From the NCBI GenBank assembly GCA_964596375.1, contig CAZQTO010000017.1, positions 1 to 24,809 of the forward strand: 24,809 nucleotides of DNA, written 5' to 3'. Below, in pieces: positions 8,716 to 14,980 of the stretch. This DNA is from UBA1543 sp964596375 (GTDB lineage Bacteria > Pseudomonadota > Zetaproteobacteria > Mariprofundales > Mariprofundaceae). A program made the translations under genes and the position numbers. Position 1 is the stretch's first letter. The number at the start of each line of letters is the position of its first letter. The notes below the pieces were generated by a model. It did not search any database. It saw nothing but the letters and a program-made list of their open reading frames with translations, and was not told the origin of the DNA.

Positions 8716-9857
8716 GCTGCACCCCCTTTGAGAAACTGCGGTTTAAGAAATTCACCATCCCGGCACAGCACAGCCGCCTCGATGATTTCATCATCCAGCA
8801 CGGTGTTCAATCCACCCTCGCCATCACACATCAGGGTAAGAAAATGATTGAGGTTACGCGCATACATCTGACTGGCGTCGGCTGCCACCAGCGACGGGAT
8901 ATTACTTTCACCGATCAGGGTGACACCATGCTTGATTACGGTTTTATCCAGCTCGGTGAGTGGACAATTACCGCCCACCCCATTTGTACCCAAACCAGCC
9001 GCCATATCAACAATGACCGAGCCGGACTTCATCGCCTTGACCACCTCTTCTGTGACCAGCACGGGGGCCGGGCGGCCCGGAATCAGCGCCGTGGTAATCA
9101 CGATATCGGCCTTCGCAGCATGCTGGGCAATCAACTCTGCCTGCTTCAGCTTATATTCCTCGCTGACCTCTTTGGCATAGCCACCGGCATCCTCGGCATC
9201 TTCCTCAACCGGCACCTCGACAAACTTAGCCCCAAGGCTTTCCACCTGTTCACGCGCCGCTGCACGCACATCGAAGGCCTCAACCAGAGCGCCAAGCCGT
9301 CTGGCCGTGGCAATCGCCTGCAAACCAGCCACGCCGGCGCCCATCACCAGCACATGCGCCGGCTGCACGGTACCGGCAGCAGTCATCATCATCGGGAAGA
9401 ATCGGCGGTAATGTTCGGCAGCCATCAGCACAGCCTTATAGCCGGCAATATTGGCCTGCGAAGAAAGTACATCCATGCTCTGTGCACGCGAAATACGCGG
9501 CACCATCTCCAGCGCAAAACAGGTCAGGCCATGCTTGGCGTAATCACCGAGCAGAGGATTGTTGAACGGGGAAAACAGGCTGATGACCGTTGCTTTGGCA
9601 GGCAGCAGCTTGATTTCGGCTTTTTCGGGTGCACGAACCTTGAGTACGATATCTGCGGATTTAAGCAGGGACTTGGCATCCTTGACGATGCTCGCACCAG
9701 CGGCTTCGTAATCGGCATCGGCAATCAGAGAGCCGCTTCCAGCTCCTGTCTGCACCTGCACGGTAAAGCCCTGTGCAATAAACTTTTTGACGGTCTCGGG
9801 AGTTGCCGCAACGCGAGCTTCATTATCGCGGATTTCGGCGGGTACAACCAACAACAT
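8712..9857 (-). CDS. pntAA: NAD(P) transhydrogenase alpha subunit, NAD-binding part (PntAA)
   Basis: This 381-residue soluble subunit carries domain I, which binds NAD(H) and exchanges hydride with the NADP domain of PntB. The N-terminus has ENEARVAATP-like character (here DNEARVAATPETV, residues 11 to 23), and the dinucleotide fold shows GAGVAGLQAIATARRLGA with acidic D a little later. The mobile-loop region follows with TTALIPGRPAP and the MAAGLGTNG block. Alanine dehydrogenase is a homologue, but the two downstream membrane genes fix this as PntAA. The start ATG at 9857 has AGGAGT about 8 nt upstream, and a clear promoter lies just before it. A long antisense frame covers this gene but is only a shadow. 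Confidence 0.97.
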   Translation of the reverse strand: MLLVVPAEIRDNEARVAATPETVKKFIAQGFTVQVQTGAGSGSLIADADYEAAGASIVKDAKSLLKSADIVLKVRAPEKAEIKLLPAKATVISLFSPFNNPLLGDYAKHGLTCFALEMVPRISRAQSMDVLSSQANIAGYKAVLMAAEHYRRFFPMMMTAAGTVQPAHVLVMGAGVAGLQAIATARRLGALVEAFDVRAAAREQVESLGAKFVEVPVEEDAEDAGGYAKEVSEEYKLKQAELIAQHAAKADIVITTALIPGRPAPVLVTEEVVKAMKSGSVIVDMAAGLGTNGVGGNCPLTELDKTVIKHGVTLIGESNIPSLVAADASQMYARNLNHFLTLMCDGEGGLNTVLDDEIIEAAVLCRDGEFLKPQFLKGGAA

Positions 9858-9892
9858 GTGAGACTCCTAAATGCTGAAAACGATTGAACAGC

Positions 9893-9920
9893 AGTATAAG
9901 CAGTGGCTACTGATTTACAA
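9893..9920 (-). promoter_or_regulatory. Sigma-70-like promoter of the pnt operon
   Basis: The minus strand has TTGTAA at 9920 to 9915, a 16-nt spacer and TATACT at 9898 to 9893. Transcription would start near 9886, leaving a leader of about 28 nt that contains the AGGAGT ribosome-binding site of pntAA. It lies in the 91-nt gap after folK, so the pnt genes can be transcribed independently of the folate genes. Confidence 0.5.
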
Positions 9921-9948
9921 GAATAGAATCGGGCGACGGACTGCAAAT

Positions 9949-10377
9949 TCAGAGCAGCAATGCCGTGGCTTGCAGCAGGCTTGTATCAAGCTCGATATCC
10001 GGTAATTGGACCAGTTCTTTCGCCGGCACATAGGCATGCGCATAGCGGAACAACTCATCATCCAGCACATCTTCTCCTGCCATCAGCAAATCAAGATCGA
10101 GAGTGCGCGGCCTCCATGAACCATGCGAACGATCGCGCCCATGCTCATCCTCCAGTTGCTTGAGCCATGCCCCCAACTCCTCTGCAGATTTTGCGCTCTG
10201 CAGGCGGCAGCAGGCATTAAGAAAATCTGCTGCCTTGCCCATACCGACTGCCGGAGAACTGAATACAGTCGAAAAGCAGGCATCAGGAAAAAGCTTCCGA
10301 ATGGCCACGGCAGCACTGCTTAGATGGCGTTCCGGATCGATATTGGAACCCATGCCGACAAGGTAGGTTTGCCTCAT
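9949..10377 (-). CDS. folK: 6-hydroxymethyl-7,8-dihydropterin pyrophosphokinase
   Basis: FolK (HPPK) transfers pyrophosphate from ATP to 6-hydroxymethyl-dihydropterin, the step before FolP in folate synthesis. The 142-residue product opens with YLVGMGSNIDPERHL, has the SSPAVG and FLNACCRL blocks, and shows the signature RPRTLDLDLL (about residues 88 to 97) with the two metal-binding aspartates; the arginine-rich stretch RDRSHGSWRPR precedes it. It is a little shorter than the E. coli enzyme (about 159) because the C-terminus is trimmed. It lies 15 nt after folB, and no strong ribosome-binding site is visible, so it probably depends on folB translation. Confidence 0.95.
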   Translation of the reverse strand: MRQTYLVGMGSNIDPERHLSSAAVAIRKLFPDACFSTVFSSPAVGMGKAADFLNACCRLQSAKSAEELGAWLKQLEDEHGRDRSHGSWRPRTLDLDLLMAGEDVLDDELFRYAHAYVPAKELVQLPDIELDTSLLQATALLL

Positions 10378-10392
10378 ATCCAGAGCCTGTGT

Positions 10393-10758
10393 TCAGGGCT
10401 CAAGGCTGCGCTCAATCACAACAGCTACATTCTCGCTGCCGCGCACCGCCCCGGGCTTGGACATCTTCAGGCGCATCCACGGCACATGAAACTCTTCCAG
10501 CACAATGCGCGCACAGGCCTCGGCCAGCGCCTCGATCAGGCCAAAGCTCGAGCCCTCGACAAAGGCAATCAAGCGTTTGGAAACCGCCTTGTAGTCCAGC
10601 GTATCGGCAATATCATCACTTGCCCCGGCCCGGCTTATATCCCAGGCCATTTCCATGTCCAGGCGGACCGACTGGCGAATCTCGCGCTCCCAGTCGTAGA
10701 TGCCGATCACCGTCCGCACTTCCAGTCCCTCAATCAGAATTCTATCCATCCGCCGCAT
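10393..10758 (-). CDS. folB: Dihydroneopterin aldolase
   Basis: FolB converts dihydroneopterin to 6-hydroxymethyl-dihydropterin and glycolaldehyde, the substrate step for FolK encoded next to it. The 121-residue protein resembles E. coli FolB closely: VIGIYDWER near residue 17 with the conserved acidic residue, DMEMAWDIS, DDIADTLDYKAV, FVEGSSFGLIEALAE, and LKMSKPGAV with the catalytic lysine. The frame is open to 10794, but the ATG at 10758 has AGGAGT seven to eight bases upstream and is preferred; a second in-frame ATG at 10749 would give a start equivalent to E. coli's. The gene faces away from the small zinc-finger gene at 10868, so their control regions share about 100 nt. Confidence 0.95.
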   Translation of the reverse strand: MRRMDRILIEGLEVRTVIGIYDWEREIRQSVRLDMEMAWDISRAGASDDIADTLDYKAVSKRLIAFVEGSSFGLIEALAEACARIVLEEFHVPWMRLKMSKPGAVRGSENVAVVIERSLEP

Positions 10759-10795
10759 GCAATAACTCCTGTTTTCACTTATTCCCGAGCTCAAC

Positions 10796-10823
10796 TTGAC
10801 ATAACAGACCCTCCCGACACAAT
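10796..10823 (+). promoter_or_regulatory. Promoter of the CHCC zinc-finger gene
   Basis: A perfect TTGACA at 10796 to 10801 is followed after 16 nt by CACAAT at 10818 to 10823, which matches four of six -10 positions. The start would be near 10830, with a leader of about 38 nt containing the GGGGAGG ribosome-binding site. It lies in the divergent gap between folB and the zinc-finger gene. Confidence 0.45.
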
Positions 10824-10867
10824 TCGCCGCATTAAAAAAAGGGCTGTTTAATTATGGGGAGGCATCA

Positions 10868-11029
10868 GTGACTGCCACAATCAAAGTAACGGAACTCATC
10901 GTTTCCTGTTCAGACAACGGACAACACCCGTTGGTCTACATCAACCTCAAAACCGGCAGCGGCTGCTGCCAGTCTTGCGGCAAAAACTATGTTCGCGTTG
11001 CCAACGCGCCCGCCAAAAAAGCCGCCTAG
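10868..11029 (+). CDS. Small CHCC zinc-finger protein (NDUFS6-like)
   Basis: This 53-codon gene is the only plus-strand gene in the window. It starts with GTG, five bases after a strong GGGGAGG site (10856 to 10862), and ends with TAG. The product has the order C14, H20 in QHPLVYINL, then C34 and C37 in CCQSCGKNYV. This spacing (Cys, HP-x-V-Y, then C-x2-C-G-x-x-Y) is the zf-CHCC pattern found in bacterial small zinc proteins and in the complex I accessory subunit NDUFS6. A single zinc ion bound by three Cys and one His is inferred; C33 is an extra cysteine next to the ligand. The tail is short, alanine- and lysine-rich. Role is unknown in bacteria; a link to respiratory complex assembly is only by homology. 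It has its own TTGACA promoter and converges on rlmB with a 20-nt gap. Confidence 0.8.
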   Translation: MTATIKVTELIVSCSDNGQHPLVYINLKTGSGCCQSCGKNYVRVANAPAKKAA

Positions 11030-11046
11030 AACTCACTATCTCGGCT
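11015..11046 (-). terminator. Rho-independent terminator of radC-rlmB inside the convergent gene
   Basis: A few bases after the rlmB stop, the minus strand reads AGCCG (11046 to 11042), a 17-nt segment in which TAG and CTA can pair, then CGGCT (11024 to 11020) and TTTTT. A five-pair GC-rich stem with a T tail at the end of an operon is a plausible intrinsic terminator. The T tract is the antisense of the AAAAAA lysine codons in the last residues of the zinc-finger gene. The long loop lowers confidence. Confidence 0.42.
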
Positions 11047-11049
11047 CGA

Positions 11050-11811
11050 CTACACCCCATCCCCACCGGACTGTAAACGCTGACGAACCACTTCAAATAA
11101 GGTTACACCTGTCGCCACCGACACATTCAACGATTCAACACTACCCGGCATTGGAATACTGAGCAGATCATCGCACTGCTCGCGGACCAGACGCCGCAGC
11201 CCTTTGCCCTCCGCCCCCATCACCACACCGAGCCGCCCACTAAGATCCGACTCATAGATCGATTTATCAGCCTCGCCAGCCAGACCGACAAGCCACAAGC
11301 CCTTGTCCTGCAAGGCCTGCATGGCACGCACAAGATTGGTCACAACCAACACCGGCAATCGCGACAGTGCGCCACAGGCGGATTTGGCTGCCACCGGGGA
11401 CTCCACATCCGCCGCATGATCCTTGGGGATCACAATGGCTACGCATCCCGCAGCCTCTGCGCTACGCACGCAGGCACCAAAATTATGAGGATCGGTCACA
11501 CCATCCAGAATTAGGATGGTCATATTTTCTCTGACATCGAGTCCTGCCAGCCAGGTGCCGAAATCCAGCTTCCTGCCACTGGACACCTTTGCCACAACAC
11601 CCTGATGTGCGACACCCTCGCTCAATCGCTCCAGCGACTGGCGTGGCTGAAAAGAAATACGAATAGAGCGTGTTTTAGCCAAATGTATCAATTCATTAAG
11701 CCGGGGATGCCCCTTACCGCGATCACCCTTGCCGCGCTCAATAATGAGTTCGCTTATCGCCTCGTCCGATTCAAGTGCATGCTTGACCGCATGAATACCC
11801 GCTATGATCAA
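11050..11811 (-). CDS. rlmB: 23S rRNA (guanosine-2'-O-)-methyltransferase, SPOUT family
   Basis: RlmB methylates the 2'-O of G2251 (E. coli numbering) in the 23S rRNA peptidyl-transferase P loop using S-adenosylmethionine. The 253-residue protein starts with the substrate-binding L30e-like domain (AGIHAVKHALES near the start) and continues with the knotted SPOUT domain: LDGVTDPHNFGACVRSAEAAG as motif 1, MGAEGKGLRRLV as motif 2, and IPMPGSVESLNVSVATGV as motif 3. No ATG is available at the N-terminus. The TTG at 11811 lies about six bases after GGAGGG and overlaps the radC stop as TTGA, so it is chosen over the TTG at 11817, which would touch the ribosome-binding site. A related TrmH-type specificity cannot be excluded, but length and motifs favour RlmB. 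Confidence 0.92.
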   Translation of the reverse strand: MIIAGIHAVKHALESDEAISELIIERGKGDRGKGHPRLNELIHLAKTRSIRISFQPRQSLERLSEGVAHQGVVAKVSSGRKLDFGTWLAGLDVRENMTILILDGVTDPHNFGACVRSAEAAGCVAIVIPKDHAADVESPVAAKSACGALSRLPVLVVTNLVRAMQALQDKGLWLVGLAGEADKSIYESDLSGRLGVVMGAEGKGLRRLVREQCDDLLSIPMPGSVESLNVSVATGVTLFEVVRQRLQSGGDGV

Positions 11812-12491
11812 AACCAACCCTCCTCTTTAAATGACAACACAGCCTTCCCGGCAATCAGAAAGTGGTCCAGCACTTTAATATCCAGCGGCGCGCAGGCATC
11901 AACCATGCGTCTGGTCAGAGCAATATCCTCATTGCTGGCGCGCGGCGTTCCACCCGGATGATTATGGAACAGAATCAGACCCTTGGCATCCAGTTCCAAC
12001 GCCCGTTTCATCAGATTGCGCGGATAAACGGCTGTGCGATCCACTGTACCCTCAAACATAACCTGTGTGGCAAGATGGCGATGCTGCTGATCGGTAAATA
12101 CTGCTCCAAAACATTCCATGCCGCGCCCTTGTAATAAAAACCGCAGATGCTCCTTGACCTTCTCAGGCCGGTCGAACACCGAACGCCCCGGCAAATCAGA
12201 AGCCAGATAGCGCATCTCCGCCTGCTTGATAATGCTTAAGAATACAGCCGCCTTTTCACCTACACCCTGCACCTGTGCCAGCTCGACAACCGGCGCATCA
12301 AATACGCCGGCAAGTGTGCCGAATATCTTCAACAGGCGTTTAGCGACGGGCTTTACATCACTTCTTGGGATGGCGTAGGTAAGCAGCAATTCGACCACCT
12401 CGTCATCGCGAAAGCCCTCGAATCCGTGCGCAGAAAAACGCGCCCTGAGTCGTTCGCGATGCCCTTTGACTGATTCATCCGCTGCTGTCAT
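11808..12491 (-). CDS. radC: RadC family JAMM-motif protein
   Basis: This 227-residue protein has an N-terminal helix-hairpin-helix region (VQGVGEKAA) and a C-terminal MPN/JAMM domain. The metal site is visible as HNHPGGTPRASNED, that is H-x-H-x10-D, with EGTVDR upstream supplying the conserved glutamate region. Despite its name RadC has no proven repair role; the family is often described as a putative metalloprotease or DNA-associated protein. The start at 12491 gives MTAADES followed by GHRERLRARF, which matches the usual beginning of this RadC subtype. The frame is open back into lpxC, but the upstream part crosses the lpxC terminator and looks non-coding. No Shine-Dalgarno lies at a normal distance; GGCGGAG is about 14 nt away. 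It overlaps rlmB by TTGA. Confidence 0.92.
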   Translation of the reverse strand: MTAADESVKGHRERLRARFSAHGFEGFRDDEVVELLLTYAIPRSDVKPVAKRLLKIFGTLAGVFDAPVVELAQVQGVGEKAAVFLSIIKQAEMRYLASDLPGRSVFDRPEKVKEHLRFLLQGRGMECFGAVFTDQQHRHLATQVMFEGTVDRTAVYPRNLMKRALELDAKGLILFHNHPGGTPRASNEDIALTRRMVDACAPLDIKVLDHFLIAGKAVLSFKEEGWF

Positions 12492-12572
12492 GGCGCATTT
12501 ATACACTCCGCCGAACATCTTGAACATGATCCTCTGCTGGCTAAGTGCCTGCTGAAAGCAGGGCTCAGGGAT

Positions 12573-12602
12573 AAAAAAAACGGACCGGAAAACCGGCCCG
12601 TT
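12573..12602 (-). terminator. Strong rho-independent terminator after lpxC
   Basis: On the minus strand, about 30 nt after the lpxC stop, AACGGGCCGG pairs with CCGGTCCGTT around a TTTT loop, making a ten-pair stem with one G-U pair. It is followed by a run of T residues and AT. This is the clearest intrinsic terminator in the window and marks the end of the dcw-lpxC transcription unit before radC. Confidence 0.9.
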
Positions 12603-12633
12603 GAAGAGGGAAAATATATGAGTTGTTTGCGGA

Positions 12634-13545
12634 TCAAACTGCCTGCGAAGCAGTCTGCCCCTGAATGGCCTGAACAGCAGAATCCTCGGCCTTGAGTTCC
12701 TCGATGCACCATGCCGACTCATCGGCCAGCAGGGCTGTAACCAGACGGTGATTCATATCGTGACCGGTACGCTCGCCCTCGAAGGCACCAACCACCGGCA
12801 AACCAGCCAGCGACAGATCGCCAACGGTGTCCAGTATCTTGTGCCGCACGCATTCGTCCTCGTAGCGCAAGCCTCCATCATTCACCACACGGAAAGCATC
12901 GAGCACAATGGCATTTTCAAGCGAACCACCGAGTGCCAGGCCTGCCTTCTGCAGGGCTTCGATCTCATGCAGGAAACCGAAGGTGCGGGCGCGGGCTACT
13001 TCGCGGGTGTAGGCCTGAGTTGAAAAATCGATACTGGAGGAGCGCTGACGCAACATCGGGTGATCGTAATCAAGCAGGTAGCTGACTTTAAATCCCTTGG
13101 CAGGATGCAGGCTGCAGCGGCGATTGCCATCTTCAACGCTTACCTTGTTGACGATACGCAGAACCTTTTTAGCCGCCAACTGCTCACTAATACCGGCACA
13201 CTGGATAAGAAAGACAAATGGCGCCGAAGAACCGTCCATAATCGGCACTTCAGGCCCATCAACCTCGATAATGGCATTATCAATGCCGAGGCCAGCCAAT
13301 GCGGAAAGTAAATGCTCAACGGTGCCGATATGGACGCCGTCGCGACCCAGGGTGGTGCACATGCGCGTATCGGTCACAAACTCGGCACGTGCCGGAATCT
13401 CGGTTACGCCCTCGCCATGATGTCGATGAAAAACAATACCGGAATTTTCCGGTGCAGGTCGCAACCAAAGCCCGACCTTGTGCCCTGAATGCAAGCCGAT
13501 ACCACTACATCGTATCGGATGCTTCAGTGTTCTCTGCGGAATCAT
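12634..13545 (-). CDS. lpxC: UDP-3-O-acyl-N-acetylglucosamine deacetylase
   Basis: LpxC carries out the committed step of lipid A synthesis, a zinc-dependent deacetylation of UDP-3-O-acyl-GlcNAc in the cytoplasm. The 303-residue product has the zinc ligands in the expected places: H78 in TVEHLLSALAGL, then H235 and D239 in RHKILDTVGDL, with the general acid-base E77 next to H78, and H262 in GHDMNH as the oxyanion-side histidine. The start ATG at 13545 has GGGAGGT about 8 nt upstream. It lies 171 nt after ftsZ, the usual proteobacterial arrangement, without a secM-like gene. A strong terminator follows it. The C-terminus is short; in E. coli this end is recognised by FtsH, but the same control cannot be claimed here. 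Confidence 0.97.
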   Translation of the reverse strand: MIPQRTLKHPIRCSGIGLHSGHKVGLWLRPAPENSGIVFHRHHGEGVTEIPARAEFVTDTRMCTTLGRDGVHIGTVEHLLSALAGLGIDNAIIEVDGPEVPIMDGSSAPFVFLIQCAGISEQLAAKKVLRIVNKVSVEDGNRRCSLHPAKGFKVSYLLDYDHPMLRQRSSSIDFSTQAYTREVARARTFGFLHEIEALQKAGLALGGSLENAIVLDAFRVVNDGGLRYEDECVRHKILDTVGDLSLAGLPVVGAFEGERTGHDMNHRLVTALLADESAWCIEELKAEDSAVQAIQGQTASQAV

Positions 13546-13614
13546 GGATACCTCCCGAGTCTATTTAGCAATCGTATCCAGCTTTACAGGCGTGCTCAGA
13601 CTAGCCACTTTAGC

Positions 13615-13639
13615 TGCGCCATGCGTGATGCATGGCACA
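13615..13639. repeat. Inverted repeat between ftsZ and lpxC
   Basis: The plus strand reads TGCGCCATGC, GTGAT, GCATGGCACA. The arms pair over ten positions with one G-U, seven of them a perfect GCCATGC/GCATGGC core, around a five-base loop. There is no T tract on either side, so it is not a classical terminator. It may be an operator or an RNA hairpin in the ftsZ-lpxC message, or a processing site. Its position about 70 to 95 nt upstream of lpxC is suited to controlling that gene, but no protein site is recognised. Confidence 0.55.
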
Positions 13640-13716
13640 ATTCAAGCCGCATCTTGCCATATTGCACGCTACCCGCAAAGCCCTGTTTGCTTTGTGCCTA
13701 GGATGCTTGGCCTAAC

Positions 13717-14886
13717 TCAATCTGCCTGCCTGCGAATCCATGTTGGCACCTGCAGGGTTTCTTCATCGTAGGCCAGATTATTTCCAGGCGCTGCCGCCAC
13801 AGCTTCACGACCCCCTATCGTTACGGCCTCATAACCGCCACCGCTCATAATCTGGGCAACAGGCACCTTCACCGGCTCTTTCGTGCTGCTGCCAACACTG
13901 GTCAGACGCACCCCTCCTTCGCTGACCAATCCGGTTGCCACCACAGTGACGCGCATTTCATCCCCGGCGGCCTGGTCATAGACCATACCGCAGATGATGT
14001 TGGCATCTTCGTCAGCCATATTGTGAATAATGCTGACTGCCTCATCGTACTCGGCCAGAGTCATATCCTCATTACCGGTCACATTGACCAGAATGCCGCG
14101 TGCACCATGGATATCCACATCTTCCAGCAGCGGTGAGGAAATAGCCCGCTCGGCTGCCTCGCAGGCCCGGTTTTCACCACTGGCCACACCACTACCCATC
14201 ATGGCCATGCCGGCCGTATCGCTCATCACGGCCTTCACATCGGCGAAGTCGACATTCATGTAGCCGGTGTGCGTGATCAGCTCTGCTATTCCCCGAACCG
14301 CCTGCAGAAGCACGTCATCGGCTTTTCTGAAAGCCTCAAGCATGGTCGTGTGCTTGCCAACGGCGCCAATCAGCTTCTGGTTGGGAATAATGATCAGCGT
14401 ATCCACATTGCGCGATAAATCGGCGATGCCAGCCTCTGCCTGACGCAAGCGACGCTTGCCCTCGAAATTAAACGGCTTGGTTACCACGGCAACGGTCAGA
14501 ATGCCCAGCTCCTTGGCAACCTCTGCAATCACAGGCGCGCCGCCCGTACCCGTTCCGCCACCCATGCCAGCGGTAATGAACACCATATCGGTATCAGCCA
14601 GAACCTCGCGCAGACGATTCTTCTCGGCTTCTGCTGCCGTCTTTCCCGTCTGCGGATCGGCACCGGCACCCAGACCGCGGGTGATATCAGCACCCAGTTG
14701 GATCTTGATATCCGCCTGGCTCATCTCGATAGCCTGCGAATCGGTATTGGCGACGATAAAATCCACCCCGCGCAGGTTCTGGCTAATCATATTGTTCAAT
14801 GCGTTGCCGCCGCCGCCACCGACGCCAATGACCTTCAATCGGGCCGACTGACCCAGTGTATCATCCAGTGTAAATAATGTGCTCAT
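13717..14886 (-). CDS. ftsZ: Cell division GTPase FtsZ
   Basis: FtsZ is the tubulin-like GTPase that polymerises into the midcell ring and recruits the divisome. The 389-residue protein has the GTP-binding loop GVGGGGGNA near residues 21 to 29, the tubulin signature GGGTGTGGAP at 109 to 118, and the T7 catalytic loop NVDFADV at 211 to 217. A variable linker of roughly 50 residues leads to the C-terminal peptide LQVPTWIRRQAD, which binds FtsA in relatives. The ATG at 14886 is preceded by a strong GAGGAGGAAAG site. It follows ftsA after 94 nt, a gap large enough for its own promoter; a GATAAT element is present there but no clear -35 was seen. Confidence 0.98.
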   Translation of the reverse strand: MSTLFTLDDTLGQSARLKVIGVGGGGGNALNNMISQNLRGVDFIVANTDSQAIEMSQADIKIQLGADITRGLGAGADPQTGKTAAEAEKNRLREVLADTDMVFITAGMGGGTGTGGAPVIAEVAKELGILTVAVVTKPFNFEGKRRLRQAEAGIADLSRNVDTLIIIPNQKLIGAVGKHTTMLEAFRKADDVLLQAVRGIAELITHTGYMNVDFADVKAVMSDTAGMAMMGSGVASGENRACEAAERAISSPLLEDVDIHGARGILVNVTGNEDMTLAEYDEAVSIIHNMADEDANIICGMVYDQAAGDEMRVTVVATGLVSEGGVRLTSVGSSTKEPVKVPVAQIMSGGGYEAVTIGGREAVAAAPGNNLAYDEETLQVPTWIRRQAD

Positions 14887-14980
14887 AGCTTTCCTCCTCG
14901 TCTATTATCTTTATTTTTCTGTTGCCCTTTACTATTCCGTTCACTTGCCTTAAATCCTACTTTGCTCCGAAATCTGTCCG

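Noticed and set aside
8380..9857. Split transhydrogenase alpha subunit as a possible frameshift of one pntA gene
   Set aside because: The two parts have proper start and stop signals joined by an ATGA overlap, and the three-gene form is a known natural arrangement, as in Rhodospirillum.
8652..9887. 411-codon open frame on the plus strand opposite pntAA
   Set aside because: It is antisense to a fully convincing pntAA, has no recognisable domain, is rich in His, Gln and Arg as expected from complementary-strand translation, and lacks its own ribosome-binding site.
12492..12722. N-terminal extension of RadC by 77 codons into lpxC
   Set aside because: The extension crosses the strong lpxC terminator and the end of lpxC, and the family N-terminus begins at the ATG at 12491.
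14887..14980. Possible ftsZ promoter (GATAAT) in the ftsA-ftsZ gap
   Set aside because: The -10 match is good, but the position 17 nt upstream reads GTAAAG, so there is no adequate -35 to support a feature call.
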